A DNA stretch of 64,000 nt from Hortaea werneckii (Eukaryota > Ascomycota > Dothideomycetes > Mycosphaerellales > Teratosphaeriaceae), in NCBI GenBank assembly GCA_037044905.1, contig JBAOKB010000182.1:186001-250000 (forward strand), read 5' to 3'. Numbering within the stretch: the stretch's first letter is position 1; every line of letters begins with the position of its first letter. The position numbers and the translations under genes were made by a program. Shown here piece by piece: positions 1-10,173 of this stretch. Under the pieces are notes generated by a model. That model was given only the letters and a program-made list of their open reading frames with translations. It was not told where the DNA came from and did not search any database.

Positions 1-1294
1 GTGGAGCACGGCTTTCTCGTGCGAGGAGATGAGGGAGTAGTAGTTGCCGAGGATGCAGTTCGTTTCTGGCCGGAACCGGTCGGTGTTGGATGTGAGGGAA
101 GCGAGGTTGGCGAGTTTGGGTCGTGAAGGGAGGATGTAGAGGAGGTTGCTGTATACCTCCAGCCCTTCGAGACGGTGAGGATGGTCCTTGACAAGATCTT
201 GAAAGAGAGCAAGTGCGGTGTCGTGGTCTCGAGCGTGATAGTGTAAGACCGCTTTTGCCTGCTGAAGCCATGCGGAGCGAGGGAAGAATTGCTGGAGTTG
301 AGTGATGCTGTTGTATACCTCAGGGGTCTGTTGGAAGAGCTCAAGCGAGCAGTGGAGATGGAAGAACAGCCCAATGATGTTACGTGGGATGTGGTCACTC
401 AGCTGTCGCAGCTCCTCATCCGAGCTAATTAGTGAAGCAAGTTCCTGCCAGGCAGACCAGTTGTAGGGCTGTAAATTCACTGCCCTCAGGAGCCACTGTT
501 TTGCGAGAGATTCTGATTTGTTCCTGATGAGTATCATACCGTACAGGAAGTCCAGCCAGCCTTGTGAGTTCCCTAGATTCTCCATGCCGCCTCGCGCATT
601 GAAGTATTCCTCGAGGATGGCAAGGATGCCAGGCGCCTCTTTGTTAGGGATTCCAGCTCCGTCATTAGGACCTAGAATTGTCTCGGAGTCTTCGTTTTTG
701 CGCTTCTCTCCAGATAGGTACCTAGCATACAATGCAAGGAACAGACTCCTCTGGCTGATCTTTTTGGGCAGCGTCCTTGCGAATGTCTTTGGTGCTCCAG
801 AGGAAAACCGAGCAGAAGTTCGTTGAGAGGGTCCAGACCGAGCCGGGGAAGCAGTCGAAGGGAATAATTTGGAAGGCGATGTCAGATCCGGAGCCGGTGT
901 GCTGTGAGGAATTGGCGTAGATAGAAATACTGATGCGCAGCGATCATATTCGCGACAGTCAAAGAAGGACTTGGCCATCAGGTAGCGCGGAAGCTCTTTA
1001 GCTTCTAAGCGCTTTTCCTTGGAATCGGGCTGGCGTGGCTTGGCCGAGGAGGCCTCGTCTTCGGGCTCGTCGACGTCGGTATCTGAAGCATCGTCGTCGG
1101 GTACAGTTTCTTCTTGACTGGCGAAAGAGTTCAGGAGCTCTGCGGACCTTCAGTACCTGTCAGAGCAAATTCTTGAGATAACCAGGACTGACGTACCACT
1201 TGGCTGCAAAGTAGAGACACCGCTCGTTGCAAGCAATTACCGCCTGCTGTAATTGCTCCTCGAGCTCACGTTGTTGCTCGCCTGAGAGAGCCAT
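1..1294 (-). CDS. cdc23: Anaphase-promoting complex subunit Cdc23/Apc8 (3' part missing)
   Basis: TPR subunit of the APC/C ubiquitin ligase, which targets cyclin B and securin for destruction. The start codon is at 1294-1292. Exon 1 (1294-1197) encodes MALSGEQQRELEEQLQQAV and a CNERCLYFAAKW motif typical of the Cdc23 N-terminus. An intron occupies about 1196-1148 (GTACGT donor, less usual AAG acceptor chosen because it keeps the frame). Exon 2 runs open to base 1 and contains LPRYLMAKSFFDCREYDRCA, a hallmark of the family, then a low-complexity Ser/Pro linker and degenerate TPRs ending NYYSLISSHEKAV at the window edge. The catalogue of C-terminal TPRs lies outside. It diverges from the farnesyl diphosphate synthase gene over about 535 bp. 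I recognise the family from these conserved blocks; the exact acceptor is inferred. Confidence 0.9.
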
Positions 1295-1829
1295 GGCAAC
1301 TTTCTATTAAGCGGCAAGTTCCGAATGGAAATAAAAGCAGGTGATGCGTGTGTGTGCTGTACTCAGTCGGCGTCTGATGAGAGGTATCTGATCTGCTCTC
1401 ATGAAACCCGCATATCATCCAACCAATTGTCCTCTGCAGCCGAGATGGAAGACGCGCTTCGCAACTTCCAAACGCGGCCAAAACATTCGCCCCACTACCG
1501 ACGGCGGAATGCAGCCGCCCTCGCCCACCTGGGCAGGGCCAACTGTAGCGGCGGGTACCTGCATCCATAGTGCGGCGCAAAGGGCTCCGAGCCGACGGCG
1601 ACAGAAAGTGGGCTGAGGATTGATTGATATTGTTGACCGCCCCTCCACCACTCTCACCCTCTGCCTTGGACCTTTTTGGCCGCCCACCATTGCCCGCTCC
1701 GTTCTGTGCAGAAGCCTTCGCAGGCTATCGATTGCCAAGCACACCGCCCCTACATTCACCCGCCGGCCAGTCGCACCACATCGAGGAATCTCCATCGCCC
1801 GCAGCGAAACACCCCGCCCCGCCGCAAAG
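1295..1829. promoter_or_regulatory. Shared divergent promoter region, cdc23 / erg20
   Basis: The 535-bp gap between two divergent start codons. The stretch 1639-1830 just upstream of erg20 is strongly C/T-rich, as fungal 5' leaders often are. No ATG lies in frame upstream of the erg20 start, so this is read as leader, not coding. No clear TATA box seen. Confidence 0.5.
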
Positions 1830-2946
1830 ATGCCCACCTCCCTGAAAGACTTCGAGGCTGTCTTTCCACGCCTCAGGGAAGACCTCAAGGAGCACTGCAC
1901 ACACTACAAGCTCCCCGAGCAGGCTCTCAAATGGTTCGAGCAGGTACATACATTCTCGCCGCCATTGGCCCCGCGACCAACCGCCCATTGACACGCTTCT
2001 AACAGCCATCGCCATGAACTAGTCACTTACCCACAACTCGCTCGGCGGCAAATGCAACCGCGGCCTCTCCGTCGTCGACACCACCCAGCTGCTGCTTGCC
2101 CGCGACCTGTCCCAGGACGAGTTCTTCCGCTCCGCGACGCTGGGATGGATGATCGAACTGCTGCAGGCCTTCTTCCTCGTAAGCGATGACATTATGGATT
2201 CCTCCAAGACCCGGCGTGGCCAGCCCTGCTGGTATCTGATGCCCAACGTCGGCATGATCGCGATCAACGACGCCTTCATGCTGGAGAGCAGCATCTACCT
2301 GCTCCTGAAGAAGTACTTCAAGCAAGAAAAGTGCTACGTCGACCTCATGGAGCTCTTCCACGAAGTTTCCTTCCAGACCGAGCTGGGCCAGGCCTGCGAC
2401 TTGCTCACCGCCCCCGAGGAGCACGTCGACCTCGACAACTTCTCCCTGGAGAAGTACACCTTCATCGTCATCTACAAGACAGCCTACTACTCCTTCTACC
2501 TGCCCGTCGCGCTGGCCCTGCACTTCACCGGCTTCGCGACCCCGAAGAACCTGCGCATCGCCGAGGACATCCTGATCCCGATGGGCGAGTACTTCCAAGT
2601 GCAAGACGACTACCTCGACAACTTCGCCGACCCCTCGGTGCTGGGCAAGATCGGCACCGATATCCAGGACAACAAGTGCAGCTGGCTGATCAACCAGGCG
2701 CTGAAGATCTGCAATTCCGAGCAGCGACAGGTGCTGGAAGCCAACTACGGCAAGAAGGACAAGGAGTGCGAGACCCGTGTGAAGAAGGTCTTTGACGAGC
2801 TGAAGCTGGAGCAGGTTTACAAGGAGTATGAGGAGCAGAGGGTGGGCGAGCTGAGGGAGAAGATCGCCACGTTGGATGAGAGCGAGGGGCTGAAGAAGGA
2901 GGTGTTTGAGGAGTTCTTGAGGAAGATCTATAAGCGGACGAAATAA
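1830..2946 (+). CDS. erg20: Farnesyl diphosphate synthase
   Basis: Condenses IPP with DMAPP and GPP to make FPP, the branch point of sterol, dolichol, heme A and prenylation pathways; cytosolic. Exon 1 is 1830-1943 (38 codons, MPTSLKDFEAVFPRL...), the intron is 1944-2022 with a CTAAC branch-like site and TAG acceptor, and exon 2 is 2023-2946. The product is 345 aa, the normal family length. First aspartate-rich motif DDIMD lies at residues 93-97, preceded by FF at -4/-5, the bulky pair that stops chain growth at C15. The second motif DDYLD is at residues 233-237. The substrate motif SKTRRGQP and the C-terminal basic KIYKRTK end are present. The gene is intact and in one frame. Near-certain assignment. 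Confidence 0.97.
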
Positions 2947-3317
2947 GGGCGTGCAGGTGGATGCCTCTTTAATAGGACGCAGTCAGACCTTTTGAAGCGT
3001 GGATGAAAGCGTAAAGAACATCCCGACAGTAGAGAAGAACACAATCCCAAGCATTTCCCACAACGATTCCGATTCTCGCTTGTGAGACTAATGTCCAAGG
3101 CAAGATTTCATGGCAGGCCATTCTGATGGCGGAGGTATACATAGCTCACACTTTCCATCCACTTATCACAACCGACCGACAAACAAACCACGCAATCCCA
3201 ACGCCTTTTCACATCCAGTCTCCTCAGATCGCGAAAACCGATCCGTGGATCTCCATCCCCTTACCTCCCCTTCCATTTTCGAATCTATCTGAACTCGACC
3301 CCTCTGTCAGCCTCCTA
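2947..3317. other. Intergenic, erg20 3' side
   Basis: About 370 bp containing the erg20 3' UTR; no conserved coding signal, RNA gene or repeat recognised. Confidence 0.4.
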
Positions 3318-3617
3318 CTACCTCGCCGACCCCCCACATGCGCCAAAACCCGTGCAAGCAGCTCGCAAGCGGACAATCCACTCCCGATCAACGTGGAGAG
3401 AAGTTAGGTCCTCGGCTTTAGGCTCATCTGAGAGAATTGGTTCGGGAATTTCTTCGTTCAAATCCTCAGCTTTAGGCTCATCTGAGAGGGTCTGTTCGGT
3501 GATTTCTTCGAGCGGTAGAGCTTTCCGCGGATCTCGAGTCTCTTCCTCCTGGATATGCTGGCTTTTGGATGTCTTTGACGCAGAACCAGGTGTAGCCTCG
3601 GGAGTATGGGTGTTCAT
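3318..3617 (-). CDS. Small acidic hypothetical protein with an 18-residue tandem repeat
   Basis: A 99-codon ORF from the ATG at 3617 (MNTHTPEATPGSASKTSKSQ). The same frame stays open upstream to 3755 but only with a GTG, so the ATG is preferred. The centre has two consecutive near-identical 18-residue units sharing the core LSDEPKAEDL, encoded by a 54-bp period duplication (LSDEPKAEDL blocks around 3411-3435 and 3465-3489). No domain is recognised. It sits between erg20 and a DUF1295 gene on the same strand as the latter. It may be a real lineage-specific protein, a terminal exon of a longer gene, or a chance ORF. Confidence 0.3.
   Translation of the reverse strand: MNTHTPEATPGSASKTSKSQHIQEEETRDPRKALPLEEITEQTLSDEPKAEDLNEEIPEPILSDEPKAEDLTSLHVDREWIVRLRAACTGFGACGGSAR
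3411..3489. repeat. 54-bp-period direct duplication
   Basis: A 25-bp block (cctcggctttaggctcatct... at 3411) recurs at 3465 with one mismatch, 54 bp away. The period is a multiple of three, so the open frame on the minus strand is preserved and two 18-residue units result. Confidence 0.8.
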
Positions 3618-3951
3618 GTTGGGTGATATGGTATTGTTATCAGGAGATAGCAGGGCGAGGAGAGCGCGGGCTGCGTGAAAACCTATCCCTAAAGGTTCAA
3701 AACAGGTGTTTTCCGGCTTACAATTGCCTTTACTGAGAACTTGTCTAGCAGCCACGCGGAGGCGATACAGTTACTATAGAGCCACTGCGGTGCAAGGTAC
3801 TCTTACAATCGTATTAGCAAGTGCTGGGGACATTGAGGTCAGTAGTCACTAAAGAAATCCAGTCAAGTTTGTACGTCAAGACATTAACTATAAGAGTATG
3901 GATATCGACATGTCTTCTGGCCCGGTCCCTGGGTGCCAGCAAGCGACCATC

Positions 3952-4868
3952 CTACCACACATATGGCACGAACTTGTAAGGGACGGCGTTTTCATAGCGG
4001 GCGTATTGGTCACCATACTACAATCAAAATCAGCCAAAATGAATAAGTGAATTGGCAAACAACAATCACTCACCCTCTCCTCAAGGTAGTGTTGAAGCAC
4101 AGGAATACCGCGCTGTGTGAAATCATACCTAATGCCTGTCAGCTCGCCAAGTTTACCAGAGATATCAGTGCGCAAGACGTACGTGAAGATGGCAGCAACA
4201 GTAGCGCCCCAAGTCCATCCACCGGCCGCCATAGCGTATCCCGTCCGCCACATCGTATAACCCAAATAATTCACATGCCTGGACAGGCCAAACAACCCGC
4301 CATCATAAACCTTGCCCTTATTCTCGGGCTTCCTCTTAAAAGCCGCGCGCTGCACTTCCGAGAACCACTCGGTGAACAGCCCGACAGCATACAGCGTGGA
4401 CCCCACAATCAGCGGCGTTTGCGGGAAATGCTCGCCATTGGCCGACGCGGACGTCTGGGAGCAGATGAAGAAGACAGAATTAAGCGAGTTGAGCACGGCG
4501 TTAAGAGCTCCAATCACCACGCCCCCCGCCGGCGGCATCTCCTCCTGCTGCACGGTCAAGAGGTGGGTGTTCTGCTTGAGCATGCTGCCGACGGACATGG
4601 CGAAGAGGATGCTGCGGTAGGGGGAGAGGCCGAGACTATCGAACGGCGTGTTGGTGATGAGCGGGGGACCCTTGGGCAGGACGCCGCCGCCTGCTTTCTG
4701 GATTAGGGCGTTGGCCCAGCCGTGTGAGAGGATGCCGTATTGCAGGAACGGGTCGGCGGCGCGGAAGCCGAGGAAGGTCGCCGTGCCTAGGTAGTTGGAT
4801 TGCTTGACGCCGCGCCGGACGTTGTCGCGGGCCCGGCTGGTTTCGTCGTAGGTCTTTTTGGACGACAT
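3952..4868 (-). CDS. DUF1295 / steroid 5-alpha-reductase-ICMT-like membrane protein
   Basis: Exon 1 is 4868-4074 (265 codons), intron 4073-4018 (GTGAGT...TTGTAG), exon 2 4017-3952, giving 286 aa. Several hydrophobic segments span the middle, and the C-terminal third carries the family signature GLFGLSRHVNYLGYTMWRTG followed by a conserved end YGDQYARYENAVPYKFVPYV. This layout is that of DUF1295 proteins, which share a fold with isoprenylcysteine methyltransferases and steroid 5-alpha-reductases; the substrate is unknown. Splicing is required to reach the conserved C-terminus; unspliced reading would run into unrelated sequence. The gene is intact and diverges from the vps75-like gene. Confidence 0.88.
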
Positions 4869-5353
4869 GGTGGGCTTTGGGGGGTGGGTGTCCTGTACGT
4901 ATATGGACGAGGGCTGAGGAGGATGTTTACGGTAGAGGTGGTCGGCGGGTGGTGATGGAGGAGCTTCCCCAGATTATGGCTGACTTATATGACGACAGTG
5001 AGAGTGAGCTTGGGCCAGTACGGACGATTTTTTGGAGCTTGGGAGGGCATTATCGTGAATAGAACGGCAACATTGCTGCGAAAAGGTACGGATATTGAGA
5101 TGCGATCATGTACAAGAGCTTGCAGATCGAAAGAAATATCTTTCATGGGTTGCAATCATATCTTGTAACTATCATTACTGGGTGTGAGAGATGTAAACTT
5201 CCAGCATTTGACAGCCTCGGCTACTGCCGTCAATGCAAGTTGTTGATCAATGCCGATCTTCGTCTGCTCACCTCTTTTCTTCAAAAACTCTTGACTTTTC
5301 AAGTCTCCAAAACTTCTCTGTTTTGATTCCGACTACCTCATCATTCAATCATT
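4869..5353. promoter_or_regulatory. Divergent promoter region, DUF1295 gene / vps75
   Basis: 485 bp between two divergent start codons. 5255-5350 is a C/T-rich leader ending just before the vps75 ATG. Nothing else recognised. Confidence 0.4.
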
Positions 5354-6376
5354 ATGGCGGAAGTCGAAGTAGCCCAGTCTCTTACGAGGACCTCGCTCTC
5401 ATCGAAGAAGAATTCGCCGAAGTCGACGATGAAATCCAGCGCAAGCAGCATGAGCTCTCGAAGCCCCTGTACGCAAAGCGTGCTGAGGCCGTGTCCAAAG
5501 ATTCCCAACTTTTGGCCGCTGGTGATGGAGCAAGCGCCTATGGAGATTGAGGACTACATCACACCGCTCGACTCTGCCATCTTTGCCGAGCACCTCACAA
5601 ACCTGAGCGTCACGCGGCCAGAGCTAGAAGAAGGAAAATCAGGAAACCCTAAGACGTTCAGCATCAAGTTCGAGTTCTCGGAGAACGAATATTTCGAGGA
5701 CAAGGTTTTGGAGAAGACTTTCTGGCATCGTCGGGCAACGGACGACTGGGTAGGCCTGGTTAGTGAGCCGATCAAGGTCCACTGGAAGAAGGGCAAGGAC
5801 TCTACGGACGGCTTGACCGATGCGGCACTAGCACTCTTTGAGGCGAGGAAGAAGATCGGCGACTTCAAGTCGCACGCTGTGCCAGAGTACAAGGCGCTCG
5901 AGAAGAAGGTGGAGGCGAACGGTGGCAGCGCGAATTTCTTCACGTGGTTCGGCTGGGTTAGCAACCGGCGCTATGTTACCGCGGAAGAGTCCGAGAAGGC
6001 GAATAAGGAGCATGCGCAGCGTAAAGCTGCGCGCAAAGCCGGCAAGGAACCCGACGCTGCAGAGATTGAGAAGCAAGCCAAGGAAGAGGACGCGGAAGAA
6101 GAAGACGACGAGGACGATTCGATGGTGGAGGTACATGGAGCGGGAGAGGAGATTGCGGTTACGATCTCCGACGAGATGTGGCCGAACGCCATCAAATTGT
6201 TCGTCCAGGGCCAGGAAGCAGAGGACATGTCAGACATCGACATGGAGGAGCTTGACGATGATGATCTCGACGACGGCGAGGATGTGCCGGTCGACATTCG
6301 CAGTCTTGTACAGGGCACGGAGAAGCGGTCGAGAGATAGCAGCGGTGCTCCGCCTCCCAAGAAAGCTAAGAAATAG
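5354..6376 (+). CDS. vps75: NAP-family histone chaperone, Vps75/SET type, with two compensating frame changes near the N-terminus
   Basis: Vps75 binds H3-H4 and partners the acetyltransferase Rtt109. The ORF from ATG 5354 is open for 340 codons. From residue about 49 on it reads as a SET/Vps75 NAP domain: KIPNFWPLVMEQAP, FEFSENEYFEDKVLEKTF, the SET earmuff region, and ISDEMWPNAIKLFVQG. It ends in an acidic tail and a basic KRSRDSSGAPPPKKAKK nuclear signal. Residues about 8-48 are Ser/Lys-rich nonsense. The expected dimerisation helix is encoded in another frame across 5376-5499 (SYEDLALIEEEFAEVDDEI, then KPLYAKRAEAVSK). One base seems missing at the CCC at 5373-5375 and one extra at the AAA at 5497-5499. 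No GT-AG intron explains this. Family assignment is strong; SET-like rather than Nap1 from length and motifs. Confidence 0.85.
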   Translation: MAEVEVAQSLTRTSLSSKKNSPKSTMKSSASSMSSRSPCTQSVLRPCPKIPNFWPLVMEQAPMEIEDYITPLDSAIFAEHLTNLSVTRPELEEGKSGNPKTFSIKFEFSENEYFEDKVLEKTFWHRRATDDWVGLVSEPIKVHWKKGKDSTDGLTDAALALFEARKKIGDFKSHAVPEYKALEKKVEANGGSANFFTWFGWVSNRRYVTAEESEKANKEHAQRKAARKAGKEPDAAEIEKQAKEEDAEEEDDEDDSMVEVHGAGEEIAVTISDEMWPNAIKLFVQGQEAEDMSDIDMEELDDDDLDDGEDVPVDIRSLVQGTEKRSRDSSGAPPPKKAKK

Positions 6377-8029
6377 ACGCGCGCAGGGGAGGCCGCGCAA
6401 GGGTACAGCGCTAGCATCGCAGACATCGCGCTTCATGTATTGGTATATAGACCGTATCGATAGAACATGGCAGTACGCCGGAGTTTACAGTACACTGCGT
6501 CCGCCATACTCGATGCACAGGAGAAACCGGAAATGCACACACGTGGGTCATGCATGCATTTCGTGAGGTAAGACGACCCATGTGGTTGTAGCTGGATGTA
6601 CGTACTATGTGTAGTACAAAATACCCATGAAGGAAATACACTGGTTAAAAAGGTAGACCGTCGTACCTGCATGAAGATGCGCCCTCATGACCCTGACTCT
6701 GCGTGGTTTCCACGCGGTTCCAAACGGCTCAAGGGTTTTGGCGGCAGCTCGCCCGTTTAAGTGGACCTGATGAATCCATTTGTCTGGAGCCCTTCAGGCC
6801 CTGTCTCAACCGTACCTCGTCAAGTTTGAGAAGATGCACACGGTCGGAGCGAAGACCGCTTGTGGATTCAAGGATTGTCAAGCCTGTCCACTATCGCTTA
6901 AGCGGCTGGGCCGGTTGACACCGTGATGTTGGAGGCGAGACAAGTCCCATGTACAGCAAATGCAATCAATGCATTAGGTCTCTTTTAGCCTGCCCCATGC
7001 GGCAGCTGTGTGATGAGCTTGCTCCATCCACCCCTCACGCTCCCCGCAGACTTGTCAACCTTGCGCACCCAAGACGCCACTTTTTCGGAGCGCCGGTTGG
7101 CGTGCAGTCCGAGCCGGTGACTTCACGGCCATGTTTTAAAAAATGCTGAAATGGCGGTCTGTGGTTGGCTGCTCGCAGTGAACAGCCAGAAACCCCGTCT
7201 AGCAGTAGTCATTCTGTAGTATAATAATCACTGTCCACAGCCTGGACACGATTTGGCGGCAGCGGGTTTTGGGGCTGCGCGCGTCATCAGGCGATATTTT
7301 AGACATTCCGCCCTCTTTTATGGTGGGCCACTATTACTTAAGTGTTACTCACATAATCGAAACGTGCTCTTTGCAAAAACCGCCAATGGTCCCAAACCAC
7401 CCACCCAGGCTCACGCTCCCCGGGCTTTCTCGCGGCAAATTTCTGTAACTTTGCGCAAGAACCGTGATGACCACACTCTGTCATCTTGCGCTGGGGGTCA
7501 GACCGTAGGAGCTCGCCACCCATGTTCCTTGAGCCTAATCAGCGCCTTTTCACGCAAAGCACTCTCCGTTTTTGAAATCTCGTCATACCTAACCCTTTCA
7601 TACCTCGGATAGAGACAAAGTCTGGCTCGGGTCCACTCAGTTTTTTCTGAAGTCTCGCTCTCGTCCAGCGCAAGGGTCCAGCGTGCTGTACCTAGACGGA
7701 GCTCGCTCCTTCTCCGCCTCGCCGAGTAGCAACTAACAACACTACTACTACCTACTCAGGGCAAGATCTAGCCTTCCCTGAATCGCCGTAATAAGAGCCT
7801 CTTAACCCCGGATCGACACACTTTGCCAGCGTACGCACCGGAGCGCACCTTAACTCTGAAACACTTCATCCACTCACTGCTCTCTGGCCACACCAAACAC
7901 ACAAAACGGTTTGATCCCGACAGTGGACCGCACGTACAAAACCCGTAAACTTCACTCGCCACGCGGTATCGACCGTCTTATTTCTCCGTCTGTCGGATTC
8001 CGAAGGACTGTGTGGGCGCCCCTCCGGTA
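6377..8029. other. Long intergenic region upstream of nmrA
   Basis: 1.65 kb without a conserved reading frame. The proximal 300 bp (7640-7960) is C/T- and CTACTA-rich and probably the nmrA leader. Only short, unconserved frames are seen; no tRNA or repeat recognised. Confidence 0.4.
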
Positions 8030-9236
8030 ATGTCCATGAAAGTCGTCGCGACTATCAACTCGACTGGAAGGCAAGCCGCCTCCTTCATTCGAGCTGCATC
8101 TGCCGTCGGCTGGCATGTCCGGGCCCAGATTAGGAATCGGGAAGGCCTCGTAGCCGAGGAACTCGAGACGCTGCCTAATGTCGAACTCATCGAAGGCGAT
8201 CTCACTGGCCCACAACGGACGCCCTTGCTGAACCGACTCTTCTTCGGAGCTAAGATCGCCTTCATCAACACCGTCCACTGGGGCGATGAAGTGGCCATTG
8301 GCAAAGCGTGCGCGGATGCTGCCAAGCGAGCCGGCGTCGCCCACTATGTCTACTCCAGCATGCCAGACCACTCAATCTTCGCTCCAGACTGGACAGCACT
8401 TCCGATGTGGGCTTCCAAGTTCGCAATAGAGAACTACGTCCGCCAGCTCGGCATACCGGCGACCTTCGTCTACACCGGGATCTACAACAACAATTTCACC
8501 TCTCTGCCATATCCACTTTTCCAAATGGAGCTGCAAGATGACGGTAGCTTCGTGTGGCAAGCGCCATTTCACCCCGACGACCCTTTGCCCTGGTTAGACG
8601 CAGAGCACGACGTAGGTCCTGCTCTACTCCAGATCTTCAAAATGGGCCCGAACCACTGGAAAGGCCAACGGTAAGCCTTTTCTTTCAATCTTTACACGAG
8701 ACCAAAGAAAACCCGACTAACAAAAACGAAAACCCAGAGTCACACTAGCATTCGAAAAACTGACCCCCTTACAATGCTGCGCCCGCTTCGCCCGCGGCGT
8801 CGGCCGTCCCGTCAAATACGTCCACGGACCCATCGACATCAAAGTCCAAATCCCGAGCGGCTACCGCGAACAGCTTGACATCCTGCAAGAAACCCTGGGC
8901 GTCAAACGCGCCCCCTACTTCGGCCCGGAACTGGAGTATCCCCGCGAAGGCCGCAGTATATGGGAAGGGTATCGCGGGATCGAGGAGTACGCGCGCGAAG
9001 TCTTCCCTATTGAGGAATACGCCAATGGGCTGCGGTGGATGGAAGAGGAGAGTACGGCGCCCTCCAGCGTGGCGGCTAGCGAGGTCGATGATGGCGAGTT
9101 GGAACCTGCGGAGCCCCGAGGCTCACGACCGATGACGCCCGCGGGGCGCTCGCTGCCGTTGCATGTTACGGGGGCTTATACGCCGAAGTCGCATCCGGAG
9201 GGGTTGGACGCGGAGTTCTTTGTCGGGAGTATGTAA
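8030..9236 (+). CDS. nmrA: NmrA nitrogen metabolite repression regulator
   Basis: NmrA is a catalytically inert SDR-fold protein that binds NAD and the GATA activator AreA, keeping it inactive when nitrogen is plentiful. Exon 1 is 8030-8670, intron 8671-8737 (GTAAGC...GACTAAC branch...CAG), exon 2 8738-9236; product 379 aa. The Rossmann start reads VVATINSTGRQAASFIRAA, followed by HYVYSSMPDHSIF, YVRQLGIPATFVYTGIYNNN, SLPYPLFQMEL and PLPWLDAEHDVGPALLQIFK, all typical of Aspergillus NmrA. EEYAREVFPIEEYANGL marks the C-terminal part, then a Ser/Pro tail. The ATG at 8030 is chosen; the frame upstream reaches only a GTG. An upstream first exon cannot be excluded. The gene is intact. Confidence 0.93.
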
Positions 9237-10173
9237 TTTCTCTCTCCCTCTCTCTCCCTCTTTGTCATCTTTTCCTCTTTTCACATCACGGGGTCAATGG
9301 GCTCGGAAAATCCCAGCTCCAGGAAGCAAAAAAAATTCGGCGTCGGGGAATCGGTATGCATCAGTTCCGAGAGACAGAGCATTCGAAAAATGGGGGTTCC
9401 GGGGGTGTGGCAAATGGAGGGGTCCGGCAAGGGGGCTAGGGGTTTCTCTGTTTCCGTGAGAAGAGGACAAAAGAAGGAAAGAAAAGAAGAAGAAGAAGAA
9501 AAAGGGGCGGGTAATGTCAATGAAGGCACGAGATTTTTAACGGCCGGCAACACACACATAGCAAAAAAGTTCATTCTGTTTTTATTCTTTAAACCTTGTC
9601 GGTTATTCTGCTGGGCATGCGCAAATGGTGTTGAGTGCAGAAAGGGGAGGAAATGGGCTTTGAGGCGTTGCGTTGCTGGGGTTGTTATGGAAGCATTCAG
9701 TTCTGCGCAAGTGTGATGGTTGTGCGCATGAGCTGACTAGCATAAGCTTACTTCGCTGTTACTGCTTATGACAGACTTGCAAGTAGCTTGTTCAATACTA
9801 TGCTGTTTGAAAGGGTGCTGCTGTGGGTTTGGGAGGTTGTCGTGTTACTTACGTTCACAGATCGGCTTTTCATCAGGAGGATCTTACGACTGCAGAAGAC
9901 CGCACATGGACGAGCTTAGGAAACCCTTTCTAGCGAGAAGTATGATCTACTGACAGCTGAGTGATAAGTAGCCTGACCAAGCAGAGGCCTAGTTGTGGAG
10001 CGACTGGACGCTCTCATTAAAATGCTGGCAAAGGTGAAGCTGAATTGGAGAGCTTGGCGCTGCATGTAGGAGGTGGATAAGTTGGCTACTTGACGCATCA
10101 GTCATCAATCAAGAAAGATTAAGACCGGCAGCCGTATGAAATAAGGATCTCTATAATTCAGTCGTACAAGCTT
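9237..10173. other. Convergent intergenic region nmrA / ppx1
   Basis: 937 bp between two 3' ends. It begins with a pyrimidine tract (about 9237-9287, TCTC-rich) and has a purine tract (about 9470-9505, GAA-rich). No conserved coding sequence recognised. Confidence 0.5.

Noticed and set aside
1620..1829. N-terminal extension of farnesyl diphosphate synthase that could act as a mitochondrial presequence
   Set aside because: The frame is open and Arg-rich upstream, but it contains no ATG (it begins with TTG), so it is more likely C/T-rich leader.
4047..4706. 219-codon ORF on the plus strand
   Set aside because: Antisense shadow of the DUF1295 gene; Arg/His-rich, no family similarity.
5838..6566. 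242-codon Arg-rich ORF
   Set aside because: Shadow frame of the vps75 C-terminus.
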